Of a stretch of DNA of 64,000 bases, positions 1-11,458 are shown one piece after another. The stretch is from Manduca sexta (taxonomy: Eukaryota; Arthropoda; Insecta; Lepidoptera; Sphingidae). A program made the position numbers and the translations under genes. The notes under the pieces were generated by a model. That model was not told the origin of the DNA. It made no database searches and was given only the letters and a program-made list of their open reading frames with translations. Within the stretch, counting starts at the first letter, position 1; each line of letters starts with the position of its first letter. The DNA is taken from NCBI RefSeq assembly GCF_014839805.1, contig NC_051119.1, positions 5,201,245 to 5,265,244 of the forward strand. Reading direction: 5' to 3'.

Positions 1-104
1 TATAACCTGACAAGGAATATTTAAAAATCTGCTTTGGGGGCGCCATTTGTTCTTTCCCCATAAAAGCTAACATTGCCAATACTAGAAATTACTTCCATAT
101 TTAA

Positions 105-290
105 ATTAAACTATTTTATCGCGGTTTTAATATTTTACTTTTCTCCCGACGTTTCGAAGACTTTGCAGCCTTCATGGTCACGGGGTGGACTGAGGTGTTG
201 TTCATCCGCAAAGTTGGAGTCGGAGACTTCGTAAAATAGTTTAATTTAAATGTTTAACATTCGCGTAACCATAAGAAATCATTAATAAGT
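105..290. repeat. MITE family M1 (CCCGACGTTTCGAAGAC), copy 1
   Basis: aaactattttatcgcggttt at one end and gtaaaatagtttaattt then the aacattcgcgta block at the other form imperfect inverted ends around ctcccgacgtttcgaagact. Confidence 0.72.
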
Positions 291-351
291 TCCATATTTA
301 AAAATTTTTAGGTGTTTTATTTTCCTGGTTATTTCAATTATTTTTCAACAG

Positions 352-3300
352 CTACGGGTGGCAACCAGACCTTCATCGATCAGTATCCGTGGCTGGTTGT
401 GATCGAGTATGAACATCCTATAGAAAAAAACAAGCTGATGTGTGGAGGAGCCCTAATCAGCGGTAAATATGTGCTCACGGCTGCGCATTGTGTCACCGGC
501 GCTATCCTCAAAGAAGGCACTCCGTGAGTAAGACTTTATTTAGCTCAAAAGTCCTCGAGGTAAATTAAGTAATAAATCCGTCAAGATTGGCTTCGTCGTT
601 TCAGCGCGTGTTCCTGGTAAACAAAATGAAGATTAATTGAACGTAGATATGCAAAATAGATCCAACCGAAGTGCGCGGTAGCCTAGTTGGTTGTGGAACG
701 GACTACCGAGACGAATGTCCGCATGTTCAAATCAGAAGGGCATACACCTCTGACTTTTCTAAAAACATATGTGTGTAATCTTGGTGAATTATCGCTTGAT
801 TTAACGGTTAACATATTTTGACTAAGTTGTTATTACTAATGGAAAATATAGACCTTATAGACTAGAACTAATTTGGCATATTCGGCTCATTTTCGAACAT
901 TTAGTGGGTCGGATCCTTTTTTCGTGTCTACGTCTAATTAATAAAGGCCTATTTAGTTATAATCTAAGGAAAAATTACATTATTCAGAAAATGAGGGCCG
1001 TAGGCATTTCCATTTTAGGCAGTAAGTCGGCGTGGCAAAAATGAGTTAAGAAACCTCTAGAAGCTCATTGTAATTTTGCACACTTCATTACCATTGCAAG
1101 CATTAAGGTTATAGCTTAAGGTCCATTTTTCATACATTTTGTTTCACCTTTAATCTGGGTAACTAAACAAGTATTGACAAGTAAAGAATTTAAATTCACG
1201 ACTAGTTAGTGATTAGTTCTCGCAGTTGAAAGAAAAACGTAAAAATAATTAATATGCATGGATATTTCGGCCTTTAAAATTTAATACGACGAAATTTGTG
1301 AAACAAAATGTATGAAAAATGGACCTTAAGCTATAACCTTAAACAAGTATGGGGCCGTTCAAGTATTACGTAACGCATTTTTTGAAGATTTTTGACACCT
1401 CCGCCCTCGTAACGTTTTCCTGTAACCCCCCCCCGTCCCCCTCCAAAAGTTATGTAACTCTAAAGTGATTTTTTTTTTGTAATTTTCACAATTATTTTAC
1501 GCAAAATATCGGAAAGTCACCAAAATACCTTTGTTATTGTTTTAAAATAAAAAAAAACAATGTTACATAACGCGTTGTACGAGAACCCCCTCCCGGCCCT
1601 GTAACGCATCGTAACGTTTTACAATACCCCTTCTACTTCCCAAATTGCTTTACTTAATACTTGAATGGCCTCTAATGTATTCCATTTGTTCATTTATAAA
1701 AACATACTTTTCAGTAAATACGTGCGTCTCGGCGAATACAACACGACTAATAAAGGACCTGATTGTTTCCGCTTGTCGGATCATGAACTGGACTGCACCG
1801 AAGATATGATCCTCGCGCCCATTGAGGAGATCATTGTTCATCCGAAGTACGACAGGTTCGACCCTCACAAGAGACATGACATAGCACTCATCAGGCTCAA
1901 GATCTACGCTCCATATACAGGTTTGCGGTTATGATATTGTAGAATTTTTGGACTATTGTACTATATAATTTATTTAAGTTGGAACCCAAAAGACCGGCTG
2001 CCAGACTTCAAGACACTGTGAGCTCATTCTGCGTAGATCGGACCACCAAGCAAAAATTTAAAAAAATATATATTTGTAAAATGTAGGTAGATATTGTAAC
2101 TGACTTTTCGGATGACCAACACCTCAACCCGTGATCATGAAGGCTGCAAAGTCTTCTAAAGGTCTGGAGAAAATTATAATATAAAAACCGCGATAAAATC
2201 CGTAAAATAGTTTTAATTTAATATTGTAGTCTCAAGTTTCTCTGCTAACTGAATACTGGGGTCACGCAGCTGTCTTAACTGCAGTGTAGGACATGCTATC
2301 CGATAATCGACAATCGATATTATATCGGTTATCGGTCCATTTAAGAGGAACGATAAATATCGGAAAAAAAAACGATAAATATCGATTATCTATATTTTAT
2401 CGTGGCGAATCATCTGATCAATTGTTGAATTTGAAAATCATCTCCTTTAGAACTTCCCCAGCAGAAACACGCGTAATAACATGCGGAGCTACAGCTTGAT
2501 ACATCACGACTCGAAAGGAAAAGGTTCACCAAAACTTTTCTTTGCCGCAAAATCAGAATAGTTTGGGTGGGCACGTGTTCCATTCTTCCTATAATTCTGA
2601 GTTATTCTACCGTAGCGTGAAGAAGCATTTTAGTAGGCCAACATGATTGTGTCAGATGGTATGAGATAGACATTTGTTGCCATTCCATACTTCATCTGGA
2701 CGGCATCGCGCTTACCATCGTTTGCAGTGCAGTCACTATTCTGTGCCAAAATAAAAAGGTGTTTATACTCTGTTGGCTACTTTATTGAAACTACTAATAA
2801 AAAACACTATCCTCCTTTTCTTTTTTAATTATTCTACATTGTTTATTGGTCACTCAGTTATAATTAAAACCTTAAAAAAAAATCTACTTTAAAATATTAT
2901 TCGTCCGATTACTTTGAGCAGTATATAACATAAATTACACGTTTGGCTACAGTAAAGCCAAAAAAACAAGTTTTTTATTTTATATTAAAGACCGATAATT
3001 ATCGGTTTTTATCCGAAAATAAAAACGATTTTTTTTTATCGGACTATTTCGATAATTGCATGCCCTAATGCAGTGGCTCGGGAGAGGAATTTGCGAAGGG
3101 TGAAAATGGTAGGAGTGGTGGTATGATATTTTACCATTCCGGATAAACCACCGTACACAAGAAGTATAAGCAGTAGCTCACGTAACTGTCGCGTTCCGAG
3201 ATCAGCCTGTGTATATCAAGTTTCAAATAGGCCGGCATAATTGTGTAGACTGGCAATCATCTCTCGTCAATCAGTACTACAGTACAGTACAGTATTTAGA

Positions 3301-4851
3301 TCATTTTGGAATTTTAGCAAATGTCAAGACGATTATATGGTTTCATTTAGTAACGCAAAGTGAAAATGACCTTGTATACATGGAATAATATGTTATGGTT
3401 TAATTTCCAGACTTCATCCGTCCCATTTGCCTGCCGAAGGTGGATTACGCGCTGTCACCGCCGTTGAATTTCACATTTTTCGTCGCCGGGTGGGGCCTGT
3501 ATTTTGAAAATAAAACAAAACAATTCCGCAAAAGCGAAGTAAAATTACATGTAGAAGTGCCTTACGTAGTTAGAGATGTAAGTTTTAGTTTATATTTTGA
3601 TCTGAATACAGTGCAGTGAGCCACAAAACCTGAACAAATTAAAATTTCAAATGGTCTATTTACTTTTCAAAGTGGAGGGCTCCCTAAGGGAGGCGTGACT
3701 ACATGTAAAGTGGAGCGTTAATGTAGATTTTGACAATCTCCTATCCTCGTGGTTTTAGTTTTATATGAAATGTACCATATCTCCTTCCGTATCCCTTACA
3801 ACGAATATGCAAAAAATCATGATCATGACTTTCAGAAGTAAAGGCCTGAAGGCGTTAGAAATAAACTAAATAAACGAATGCACTTTCATAACATTAGGTA
3901 GGATATTTGGTAAGTCCTCTAGCATCATCTGCTTTCCATTAAAGAGCATGGTAAAAATATTTAGGGAACCCCTGGTCTATTATACTTTTTTGTTCTTACT
4001 AGCATTCTGATTTCTGTTTCAATTTCATAAAAATAAAAGGGATTTACTTTACTTCCCGGAGTCAGGATTTTGGAAATGGCGATGGCTCGTTCCCTATCAC
4101 GTCATGGGACGAAACACACTTGGCGATAAGTGGGTGCTCTGGTTGCGCCTCTGCATACCCTTTCGGGGATAAATGCGTGATGTGTTTTAATTTACTTGGA
4201 ATAAAAAAAGTTTCAATTAAACTAAACGTGAATAGACGATATAAAGCTTTGAATTTGATACAAAGAGTGCTTTAATTTATCCGAATAAATCACAAACAGT
4301 ACTTTAAATATAACTTTTCTTTCCTCGAACAAAATAGAAACTTTATAACACGTCGTTTCCTGAATAAAGTATATGTTTAATGATTTCTTATGTTTACGCG
4401 AATGTTAGACATTAAAATTAATTTAATTAATGAAATTAAAACTTTGCAGCCTTCGTAGTCACGAGGGGGGGGGGGGCACAAAGGCTGCAAAGTCTTCGAA
4501 GCGTCGGAAGATAACTAAAATATTAAAACCGAGATAAAATTCGAATAATAGTTTAATTTCAAGGCATTATTTTTTCCACAGCAATGCCAGACGGCCGTCC
4601 GTTCGCTAAAGGGAGCTGAAAATATAGTATTTCGAAGCGGACAGATCTGCGCTGGAGGAGTTTCTGGCAAAGACGCTTGTAGAGGCGACTCCGGAGGTCC
4701 ACTCATGTATCTGTCTAGAGAGGGGTGGAAGTTCGAAGTAGTCGGCCTGGTCGGCGCGGGCGCAAGTATATGTGGCCAGGCAGGCATACCCGGGGTCTAC
4801 ACTTATGTCTACGAATATCTTCCATGGATCAGACAGAATATGAGACATTAA
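352..4851 (+). CDS. Clip-domain serine protease, copy 1 (C-terminal four exons; 5' part outside window)
   Basis: Chymotrypsin-fold protease domain of a prophenoloxidase-activating-type protease, paralogous to the complete gene at 16700-24053. Exons: 352-523, 1715-1920, 3411-3577, 4582-4851 (TAA). Phases match copy 2 throughout. The triad is present: TAAHC in the first exon, HDIALIRL in the second, GDSGGP in the last; an Asp six residues before the active Ser predicts trypsin-like specificity. The last exon ends with the typical PGVYTYVYEYLPWIRQ helix. Oddity: copy 2 has its acceptor directly before the GGN codons, but here the nearest phase-compatible acceptor is at 351, which adds two codons (Ala-Thr) just ahead of GGN, close to the activation site. 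The donor after 1920 (gtttgc) is weak. Signal peptide, clip domains and activation cleavage site lie upstream of the window. Secreted, haemolymph role inferred from family. Confidence 0.88.
676..840 (+). mobile_element. SINE family B, 3'-truncated, in copy 1 protease intron
   Basis: Head cggtagcctagttggttgtgg, B-box region and ctctgacttttctaaaaa are present; the match stops around the ttaacggtt block. Confidence 0.78.
1103..1342. mobile_element. piggyBac-like MITE with perfect long terminal inverted repeats and TTAA ends
   Basis: The inverted arms 1103-1147 and 1298-1342 are perfect over 45 nt including the flanking TTAA; without it the repeat is 41 nt starting GGTTATAGCTTAAGGTCC. TTAA at both outer ends is the piggyBac target duplication. 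The element is about 236 bp with no coding capacity. It lies in protease copy 1 intron. Confidence 0.88.
1345..1635. mobile_element. MITE-like element with gtaacg-rich inverted ends
   Basis: Left end atggggccgttcaagtatta cgtaacgc..., right end ...cgtaacgttttacaataccc. The ends are imperfect inverted matches, and C-runs sit in both subterminal parts. It lies directly beside the piggyBac-like MITE. Confidence 0.55.
1976..2222. repeat. MITE family M1, copy 2
   Basis: Reverse orientation: caaaagaccggctgccagac, gagctcattctgcgtagatc, aggctgcaaagtcttc and ccgcgataaaatccgtaaaa. Confidence 0.72.
2287..3067. mobile_element. Non-autonomous hAT-like element rich in CGATAA motifs
   Basis: 781 bp with ends TAGGACATGC and GCATGCCCTA and subterminal runs of cgataa/ttatcg on both sides. 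Flanks ctgcagtg (2279-2286) and atgcagtg (3068-3075) give a 7-of-8 duplication. No coding frame. In protease copy 1 intron. Confidence 0.75.
3115..3300 (+). repeat. Dispersed repeat D, copy in protease copy 1 intron
   Basis: Contains ccaccgtacacaag, gtcgcgttccgagatcagcc, aggccggcataattgtgt and a ctctcgtcaatc block. Related copies: 18640-18845, 50935-51325, 59440-59660, 60190-60340, with fragments near 11500-12000, 29865-30145 and 37255-37340. Unclassified, SINE-sized. Confidence 0.7.
4050..4200 (+). mobile_element. SINE family A, 5'-truncated, in copy 1 protease intron
   Basis: Matches the body from cggagtcagg to tttcggggataaatgcgtga; the tRNA-like head is missing. Confidence 0.75.
4375..4563. 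repeat. MITE family M1, palindromic copy
   Basis: The ctttgcagccttcgtagtca arm and its complement aaaggctgcaaagtcttcga flank a G run (about 4467-4476), so this copy folds on itself. It ends 18 bp before the last exon of protease copy 1. Confidence 0.72.
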
Positions 4852-5299
4852 TTTTATATATTTCTTTTAAATTTTATTGTTTTATTTTTAATTTTCTTTA
4901 CCCTATTCGAAGTATTGCTGAGATCTCGGGTTCGAACCTCAGGGAGGGGAGAGTGTAATAGAATTTTCGTATCAGCCTGGAAACTGGAATTGTGGCCCAG
5001 AAACCGCAACTGCGGCTAGGCGGCGTAATGCACCGGTGTCCTTGAGACTAGGGACCCCCTCAGGCCCTGACCTGACCTTATTTTTAGGTCACCACCATGT
5101 GAAACCCAACAAAGCATTTTAGGTACTTTTTCTCTCGAGGTCCTCGCATCAGTTAAGCGTGATACACACACTGAGCCAGGATAACATTTTTTGGACCAGG
5201 GCCCTTGGTTATCCATTTACTACACTGGGAGTACACCAGCATTCGTTTTTCCTGAAATTACAATGTAGAAAAATCACATGAGTATTCTTTTGCGTGAAC

Positions 5300-6735
5300 A
5301 ATAGGGGACCGGACAGGTATAACCGAAAAATCTGAAATTCAGTTTAAAGTAAAGTTTGTAATATTAAAAATATTATCTCATATTTGTTTTTGTAAAAGAG
5401 TTGTGATTTGTATTTTTAAATCAATAAATAAAATACAATAATTATAATATTTTTAGTCTATTCTTTACGGCAAATGAAACACCAATCACGGCGCATGACG
5501 TCACACGTGGGTAAAATGTAAACAAACAGACGTCATCTGGATGTCATGCCGCGTTGTGTTATTTTAATGCTTTAAAGGTGTTTTTTTGACACAGAACTGT
5601 TCTAATAATTAATATTAATTTATACGGGACGTTGTTACTATCTTCCAGCTTAACGTTTACAGATTGTTTAATCGTTAATCATAATGGACCGCAAAAATAT
5701 CGTTGGTGCGTCGTACCTGAATGTAATAATACTTCTATATCTTTACCAAACAAATTATTTATTGATGTACTTACCACGAAAAGCAGATATACGAATAAAG
5801 TGGCCGCAGTTAGCAAGACGAACCTACGACGGAATGTCTGCAGACTCACCGATTTAGTTCTGTGAGGATCACTTTGATGTAAGTAAATAAAAATAGTGTT
5901 TCGGTTTAAAATAAATCGATGAATATTTCAATTAATTAAGTAAATCATTTGTACACCCAGGGAGGTTATGGTTATGAGATGTATTTATTTATGTTTTAGC
6001 TGCCACATGATATGGAATAGAATATTTATTTATATAGAATTCTGGTTGTTACACAGTAACCTGAGATTGCCTGAGATAACACGGTCTATGCAGTGTTGCC
6101 AGATCATAATTTCTCTTTACCCCAGGATTATTTGCAATTTGAAATTTTACCCTTAAACCAATCATAAATAATTCGGTACTTTTTTTTTCTACTTCCTTAT
6201 CTATGCAGACGCCACTTCTTTCTTCACTTCCACTTCAATAATTATTAATTTAATTATCTCATTTTATTAGGAACAACTAGCTGTACACGAAAATTGTATT
6301 GAATAAAAAATTATAATTGTTTCATGGCCTACAATTTTTGTAGGAAACATCTTTCTTTAAGCTCAATATTTATTACAATACCGTGAAACAATAGCTTTAA
6401 TACCTTAACTCGTAGAATTACCGCAATAATTACCATAAAAAAATACCCTGCTGATTCAGTTTTACCCTAAATCTCGGGTAAATAACACTAATCTGGCATT
6501 ATTGAATCACTGTTCAAATGACAAGACTTGTAAAGTTGCTTTATCCACGTATGACGTCACACGAGACGAAATGACATAATGTAGCGTTTGCGCGGGAATT
6601 ATAGCTATTTAACATTTAGGCATGGTTTTATGTACTTTTTAAGCTTTATTTGTGCAAAATACTATTTTTCTTGGCTATTTATATCCACAATGATCAATTT
6701 AAAACACCTTCTGAAAATTTGTCCGGTCCCCTATT
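5300..6735. mobile_element. DNA transposon-like element with 16-bp perfect inverted repeats
   Basis: aataggggaccggaca at 5300-5315 and its exact complement at 6720-6735. The 1436-bp interior contains a decayed THAP-domain reading frame. No clear target duplication was found. Repeated cgtcacac and tgacgtca-like motifs occur near both ends. Confidence 0.72.
5683..6020 (+). pseudogene. Decayed THAP (C2CH) DNA-binding domain ORF
   Basis: KYRWCVVPECNNTSISLPNKLFIDV gives the Cys-x4-Cys start of a THAP domain. After a frame change, CEDHFD at about 5862-5880 supplies the C-terminal Cys/His pair and ends at a gtaagt donor. A tttag acceptor at about 5998 is followed by LPHDME, the usual continuation of lepidopteran THAP proteins. 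Frameshift and stops make it non-functional. THAP domains are typical of transposase-derived genes, which fits its place inside an inverted-repeat element. Confidence 0.62.
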
Positions 6736-8035
6736 ATTTATTTATTTCAACTTTTTAAACAGTAGAGGTATACTGGTGGACTTAATGCCTGAGGCATTTC
6801 TAACAGTCAACCTTTGATGCAGAGATGACGCAATGAAGGTGTAAGTATATAAAATATAATTAAGACATACATATATTATATAAAACATACATCTACATTA
6901 ATACAGATATACTTATACTATAAAATATTATATAATGAATATAAAAATATAATAATTTCCAGAGACTTCTGTGTTTGTGAATCTGCTACACTATTAACTA
7001 AAAATATCCGGTCTTTAGAATGAAAGAAGTGAAGAATAAATTTTTCAATACTTCAGATGCCTTTTAATGCCTTTGAGTACGCATGAGCGTCCAAGAGTAT
7101 TAAACTGTGATATTTAATAAATGTAGAGACATTCCTTGGTTATTTTAATCCGGATTCTATGTTTCATTATTTTGAGAAACAAAGTATTATGTTATCGATA
7201 GCGGCCTCAGCAATTTAGCGTCGGTGTGGTGCCTAATTCACTTCTTTCGAGGGGCGGAAAAGGTTATCCGTTTAAGGTTTTAACCAGAGGGTCTACTTCG
7301 AAAAACGAAATCCATAGTTTCGGATAACGGATCGCACATTTTGTTACTACGAAGTGTTACGGATCCGATGACGGATTCGACGACGGATCCGATCCGTTCA
7401 TTGTAATATTTCATCGGACATGGAATTTGTAAGAACTTATAGGGTTTTGCTATCCCTTTTTAAAACAATCTGCGAGGATAACGTTCCAATGCGTACTGCA
7501 AAAAAAATAATACGGGGAATTGATTCTACCACTAAGTTACGCTACGGAACAGTAATGGATCCGAAGTAATTTAGTAATAAAGTTAAATCCGAACTTCGTC
7601 GTTTCTTCGTTTCGGTCCGACGACAGTACATATTTTTTTTCCGAAAGTGAATTCCCCACAACGGAAACTATAACAATTAATTCGAAGGTAACGGGATTTC
7701 TATACAGAAGATATTCCTTACAAATGATTGTGTGTTGTGTCTTTTAGGTCATACGTAATTCCCACGTATATAATAACGCCCTTGAGCGTTCGTTCAATAC
7801 ACTTCGACGCACGATTTAGGAATATGCAAAGGTTTACGAATAATTTGTTAAAAAATCAATTTTAGGTGTTTTTATATATTTTAAACTACCAAAATATGCC
7901 TTATTAAATTGTTTATTAAGTAGTGTTGGTCTCAAATTAAAATGAATGTATTTTAGGAGGAGACGCACGGAATTAATAGTTTTAGAATATTATGTAAAAG
8001 AAAATAATACATAAGTCAATATTGTACAAATATGC

Positions 8036-8239
8036 AGTCTTGCTTATAAAAATTTCGCAAAGCTATGCTTAGTTACGTCTTGATATGTCAGTTCTTAAAC
8101 TTTGAATCACCGGTGATGTTTCTGACAGCTATTTAAGCAATGCTTAACCATTTCACGTTAAAACAAGTTCATAAGTAATTTTTTTGGTAATTGGTGACAA
8201 AAAAATTGATTAAAACATAAGACGAGTTTATAAGTAAGA
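8036..8239 (+). mobile_element. MITE, second copy of the AGTCTTACTTATAAA family
   Basis: agtcttgcttataaaaattt at the start, gagtttataagtaag at the end, shared core cggtgatgttt and tgacagctatttaagcaat; the 3' part carries a duplicated or extra segment. Confidence 0.75.
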
Positions 8240-8504
8240 ATGATGATGTTTAATTTTTTTTCTTACATTTTTTATAGTTTTGGGGTAGATAGCGTTTAAA
8301 AATACGATAAGCGCGCCATTTTGTTGGGGGGGAGCGCCTTAAAAGTTGCTTAATGTATATTACCCAGTAGGCAGTTAATATATAACTACCTATAGCAAAA
8401 AATAAAAACAAATACAATACTTCTTTTAACTCGTAATAATAGTTCACACACACTGCTTCATTAAATCTGGTGGACTGCCGACGACGGTTCAAAAACTAGG
8501 GACA

Positions 8505-8760
8505 CACATTTCTGACTTTTCTAAAAATGTGTGTATTCTTTGTGAACTATCGCTTGCTTTAGTGAAGGAAAACATCGTGAGAAAACCTGCACACCTGCGA
8601 AATTCTGTATAGGAATTTTGATTGTGTGTGAATTCTACCAATCCGCACTAAGCCAGCATGACTAAGTGCACGGGTCTCCTCTACTCCCTCTCAATAGTAG
8701 AGGAAGCCAGTGCCAGCAGTAGAACAATATAAAAAACAGGGCTGATATTATTATTATATA
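8505..8760 (+). mobile_element. SINE family B, 5'-truncated
   Basis: The match begins at acacacatttctgactttt and runs to cagggctgatattattatt. Confidence 0.78.
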
Positions 8761-9103
8761 CATCGCCTGTAGGCAGAAATAGACAAAGATATGACTCCTA
8801 TGTACCAAATAGGTTTACGCCCTAAACAAATGGGTAAACTACGCCGCAGTTGGTAGCAATACATATATAGGTGTTGGCCTGATGATGATGACGAAGGGCA
8901 TTCCTGATCTGCATATTTAGATCATATAATTCATCAATATACGTCATAATTGGGTAGTACTTGGTGCCGTTTGGCTCCGTTATTTTCCCTTTATTTTTCC
9001 TTACTGCGACCTAAGACCATATTCGTAGAAATAGGGGTGGAATAACAATTAGTAACCATTTTTATGAGTTTTTCCATGATATTCACGAATTTCCGAAGGT
9101 AAT

Positions 9104-9320
9104 GAAATGAAATGAAATGATTTATTTGAATCTGTAAAATGTTATACATGATTTAGATTCTGTCAATATTAACTCTACCACCTGTTCGGAAAGCAGTTTT
9201 CACCAGAGAAGAACGAGCAAGAAACTCTGGTGTTGCTCTTTTCAATCAGTTCAGGGTAAAGACTACAGTACATGATAAAGTGAGAAGAGAAAAAAAAAGT
9301 TTAGAGCGGTTCATTTATAG
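9104..9320 (-). mobile_element. Non-LTR retrotransposon 3' end with (TTTCA)n tail
   Basis: On the minus strand, gagcaacaccagagtttctt gctcgttcttctc and gctttccgaacaggtggtag, then aaataaatcatttcatttca as tail. A dispersed lepidopteran-type 3' UTR by pattern; clade not assigned. Confidence 0.6.
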
Positions 9321-10445
9321 GCTCGTGAAATAAGGAATAAATTAATTTAAATTTTTATATGACTGCACAACGGTACTGATGTAGGTTAATATTTGGTAAA
9401 TAGGAGCCAAATAATCTTTTATATACACGGTACAAGCTTTAGCTCGTAGTTAGGTAGACTTTTGTTCTATTTTGTGTTGTAGTTTATTGAAATGCTTGCT
9501 ACGCTATAGGAATTTTTTAACCAAACCTAGTATATTAAGCATATTGTTTTTGGTACTTACCTCTGTGTTTGTCTTTAAATTAAAAAAGTAAAAAATGTTA
9601 GGCCTTACGGCGACCGGCATATCACAAAATGTAATAGTGTGTTCAAGCAATATAGAAATAAAGTAGTACAGTAAGCAAGTACTAAAGTTTCATTTCAAAA
9701 TAACCTATAACAGAGATATAAGGTCCCACCACAATAGGTATATCCGATACAATTTATAATGTTTATGTAAGTAGAAATGTGAATGTGGTAGCATTGTACT
9801 TTCCCAAAAACTCATTCTGTTTTATCGACGCCTACATATGACCTCACCTTGTGCAATGATGAAGTCATCAATTAAGAAAGTAACAATTTAAGGAAATGAC
9901 CATAATCAATAAAGCCATAACTGATCTAGGTAAAATTTATTTAAATATTTATTTACTTATTTGAACAGCCAACAAAACATACACCTTACATAGTTTTTTA
10001 ACAGTTCAGGAAGTAATTGCTGCAGTGCTGTTTTAATTACAGGCTGTCACAGCTTGAACATATTACGTAACAATAAACAATTGGCTGCACCATAAGTGCA
10101 GTATATTCTAAATATAAGACTGAATATAAAACTAGATTTAGGTTTCAACAAGCGACTTCAATATTTTCTTTTTGAAGATAGGAAGCGAGTCATTAAATAT
10201 GTCAATACAATTAGATTTTTCTACAATTCAATATAACAATAATCATAAATAGGTAAATTGTAAATTAAACTTTTCCATTGTAATTACTCCATTAATGACA
10301 TTTACTCCCGCACAAGACCATAGAGAGATGGGGTGACTGAAACCATCGCTGATCTAAACTCTGGTTTCGGACGGTTGATTCATTTCCTTTTGTCTTTCAG
10401 TAATATTACGTTTGTGTAAATTTGTTGTATTTTTGTGTTTGTTGA

Positions 10446-10810
10446 CTGCCTCGCTGGCGTAGTTGTAATTGTACACGGTATAAGGGCACTACTGCGCTGA
10501 GGCCCTGGGTTCGAATCCCGGGTCGGGCCAAAATCATTTTTAAGGTTTTCCCAACTTAAAAAATACTCAGTTATAGCTCGGAGTCAGGAAGTTGGCGGAG
10601 TGATTCGTCCGTGCCTCGGAAAGCACGTAAAGCCGTTGGTCCTACGCCTGATCTCTCTCTGGCCATGTCGGATTGTCGTCTCACCGAACTATGAGTGTGA
10701 AGGAAGAGTGCTTGTGTATTGCAAACACTTGTGCACTATAATATCTCCCGCGTACTTGGCTGATTTTCGTTGGGTTGGCCGCCGTGGCCGAAACTCGGCT
10801 AGGAAGGAAT
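10446..10810 (+). mobile_element. SINE family C: same tRNA-like head as family A, different body
   Basis: Head ctgcctcgctggcgtagttg with B box gggttcgaatccc, as in family A. The body then diverges to ctcggagtcaggaagttggcg, cgtgcctcggaaagcacgta and ggccgccgtggccgaaactc. Confidence 0.8.
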
Positions 10811-10869
10811 CATCATCACCAATGTATTTTTTGTTAAAATTAAGGCAATCAATTACTTTTATTTTTTAA

Positions 10870-11050
10870 TTTTAAATACACACACGAACTCACGCCTTCT
10901 AATGCCGAAGGGGTAGGCAGAAGCGTGACAAGAGCACCCATTTTTCGCTGTGTGTATATCGATTACCGTACCATATGACGGGGAGAGCCTATCGCCATAT
11001 TTGACGCAAATTCTCGACCTCGGGCTGATACTGAGTAGAAAAAAACTCAC
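10870..11050 (-). mobile_element. SINE family A fragment, minus strand
   Basis: Contains gaaggggtaggcag, then gagagcctatcgcc, then gggctgatactgagtag; the tRNA head is lost. Confidence 0.68.
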
Positions 11051-11248
11051 TTTGCCCGACTCAGAGATAGATTCCGCAGTACTGCAGTTGTACAGTAATG
11101 CAACTCTGCTATCGAAGCAATCAGTAAAATAGGTAAAAATATCCAGAAATGTCGGTCATAAATAGTCGTGTTTTAAGTCAACGAATTGAAGTACTATAAC
11201 TGTAATCCTGGTGGAAGGATATCTGCATACGTCCTGATAGCGACTAGT

Positions 11249-11458
11249 CAGAGGCAGCCTTTGGGGGAGGCGAACAGGGCAACCGCCTGGGGCCCCGCGC
11301 TTACAGAGGCCTTGCGCGGTGCCACGCAGGACTTTTTTTTACGATCTTACCGACGAAACTGTTAAAGCAGAGGAACATTTTTTTTATTCAGCCCGGGGCG
11401 TCGCGTCTGGTTCTTTTTGCTTTCGCCTGGGGCCGCGCGTCGTTTAAAGCCGCCACTG
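11249..11458. mobile_element. hAT-type MITE, second copy
   Basis: 210 bp, same interior as 18055-18262. CAGAGGCAGCC and GCCGCCACTG ends; flanks cgactagt (11241-11248) and cgaccagt (11459-11466), 7 of 8 identical. Confidence 0.85.

Noticed and set aside
10500..10530. Possible tRNA gene (gggttcgaatccc)
   Set aside because: The A and B boxes belong to a SINE head; no cloverleaf with paired acceptor stem could be drawn.
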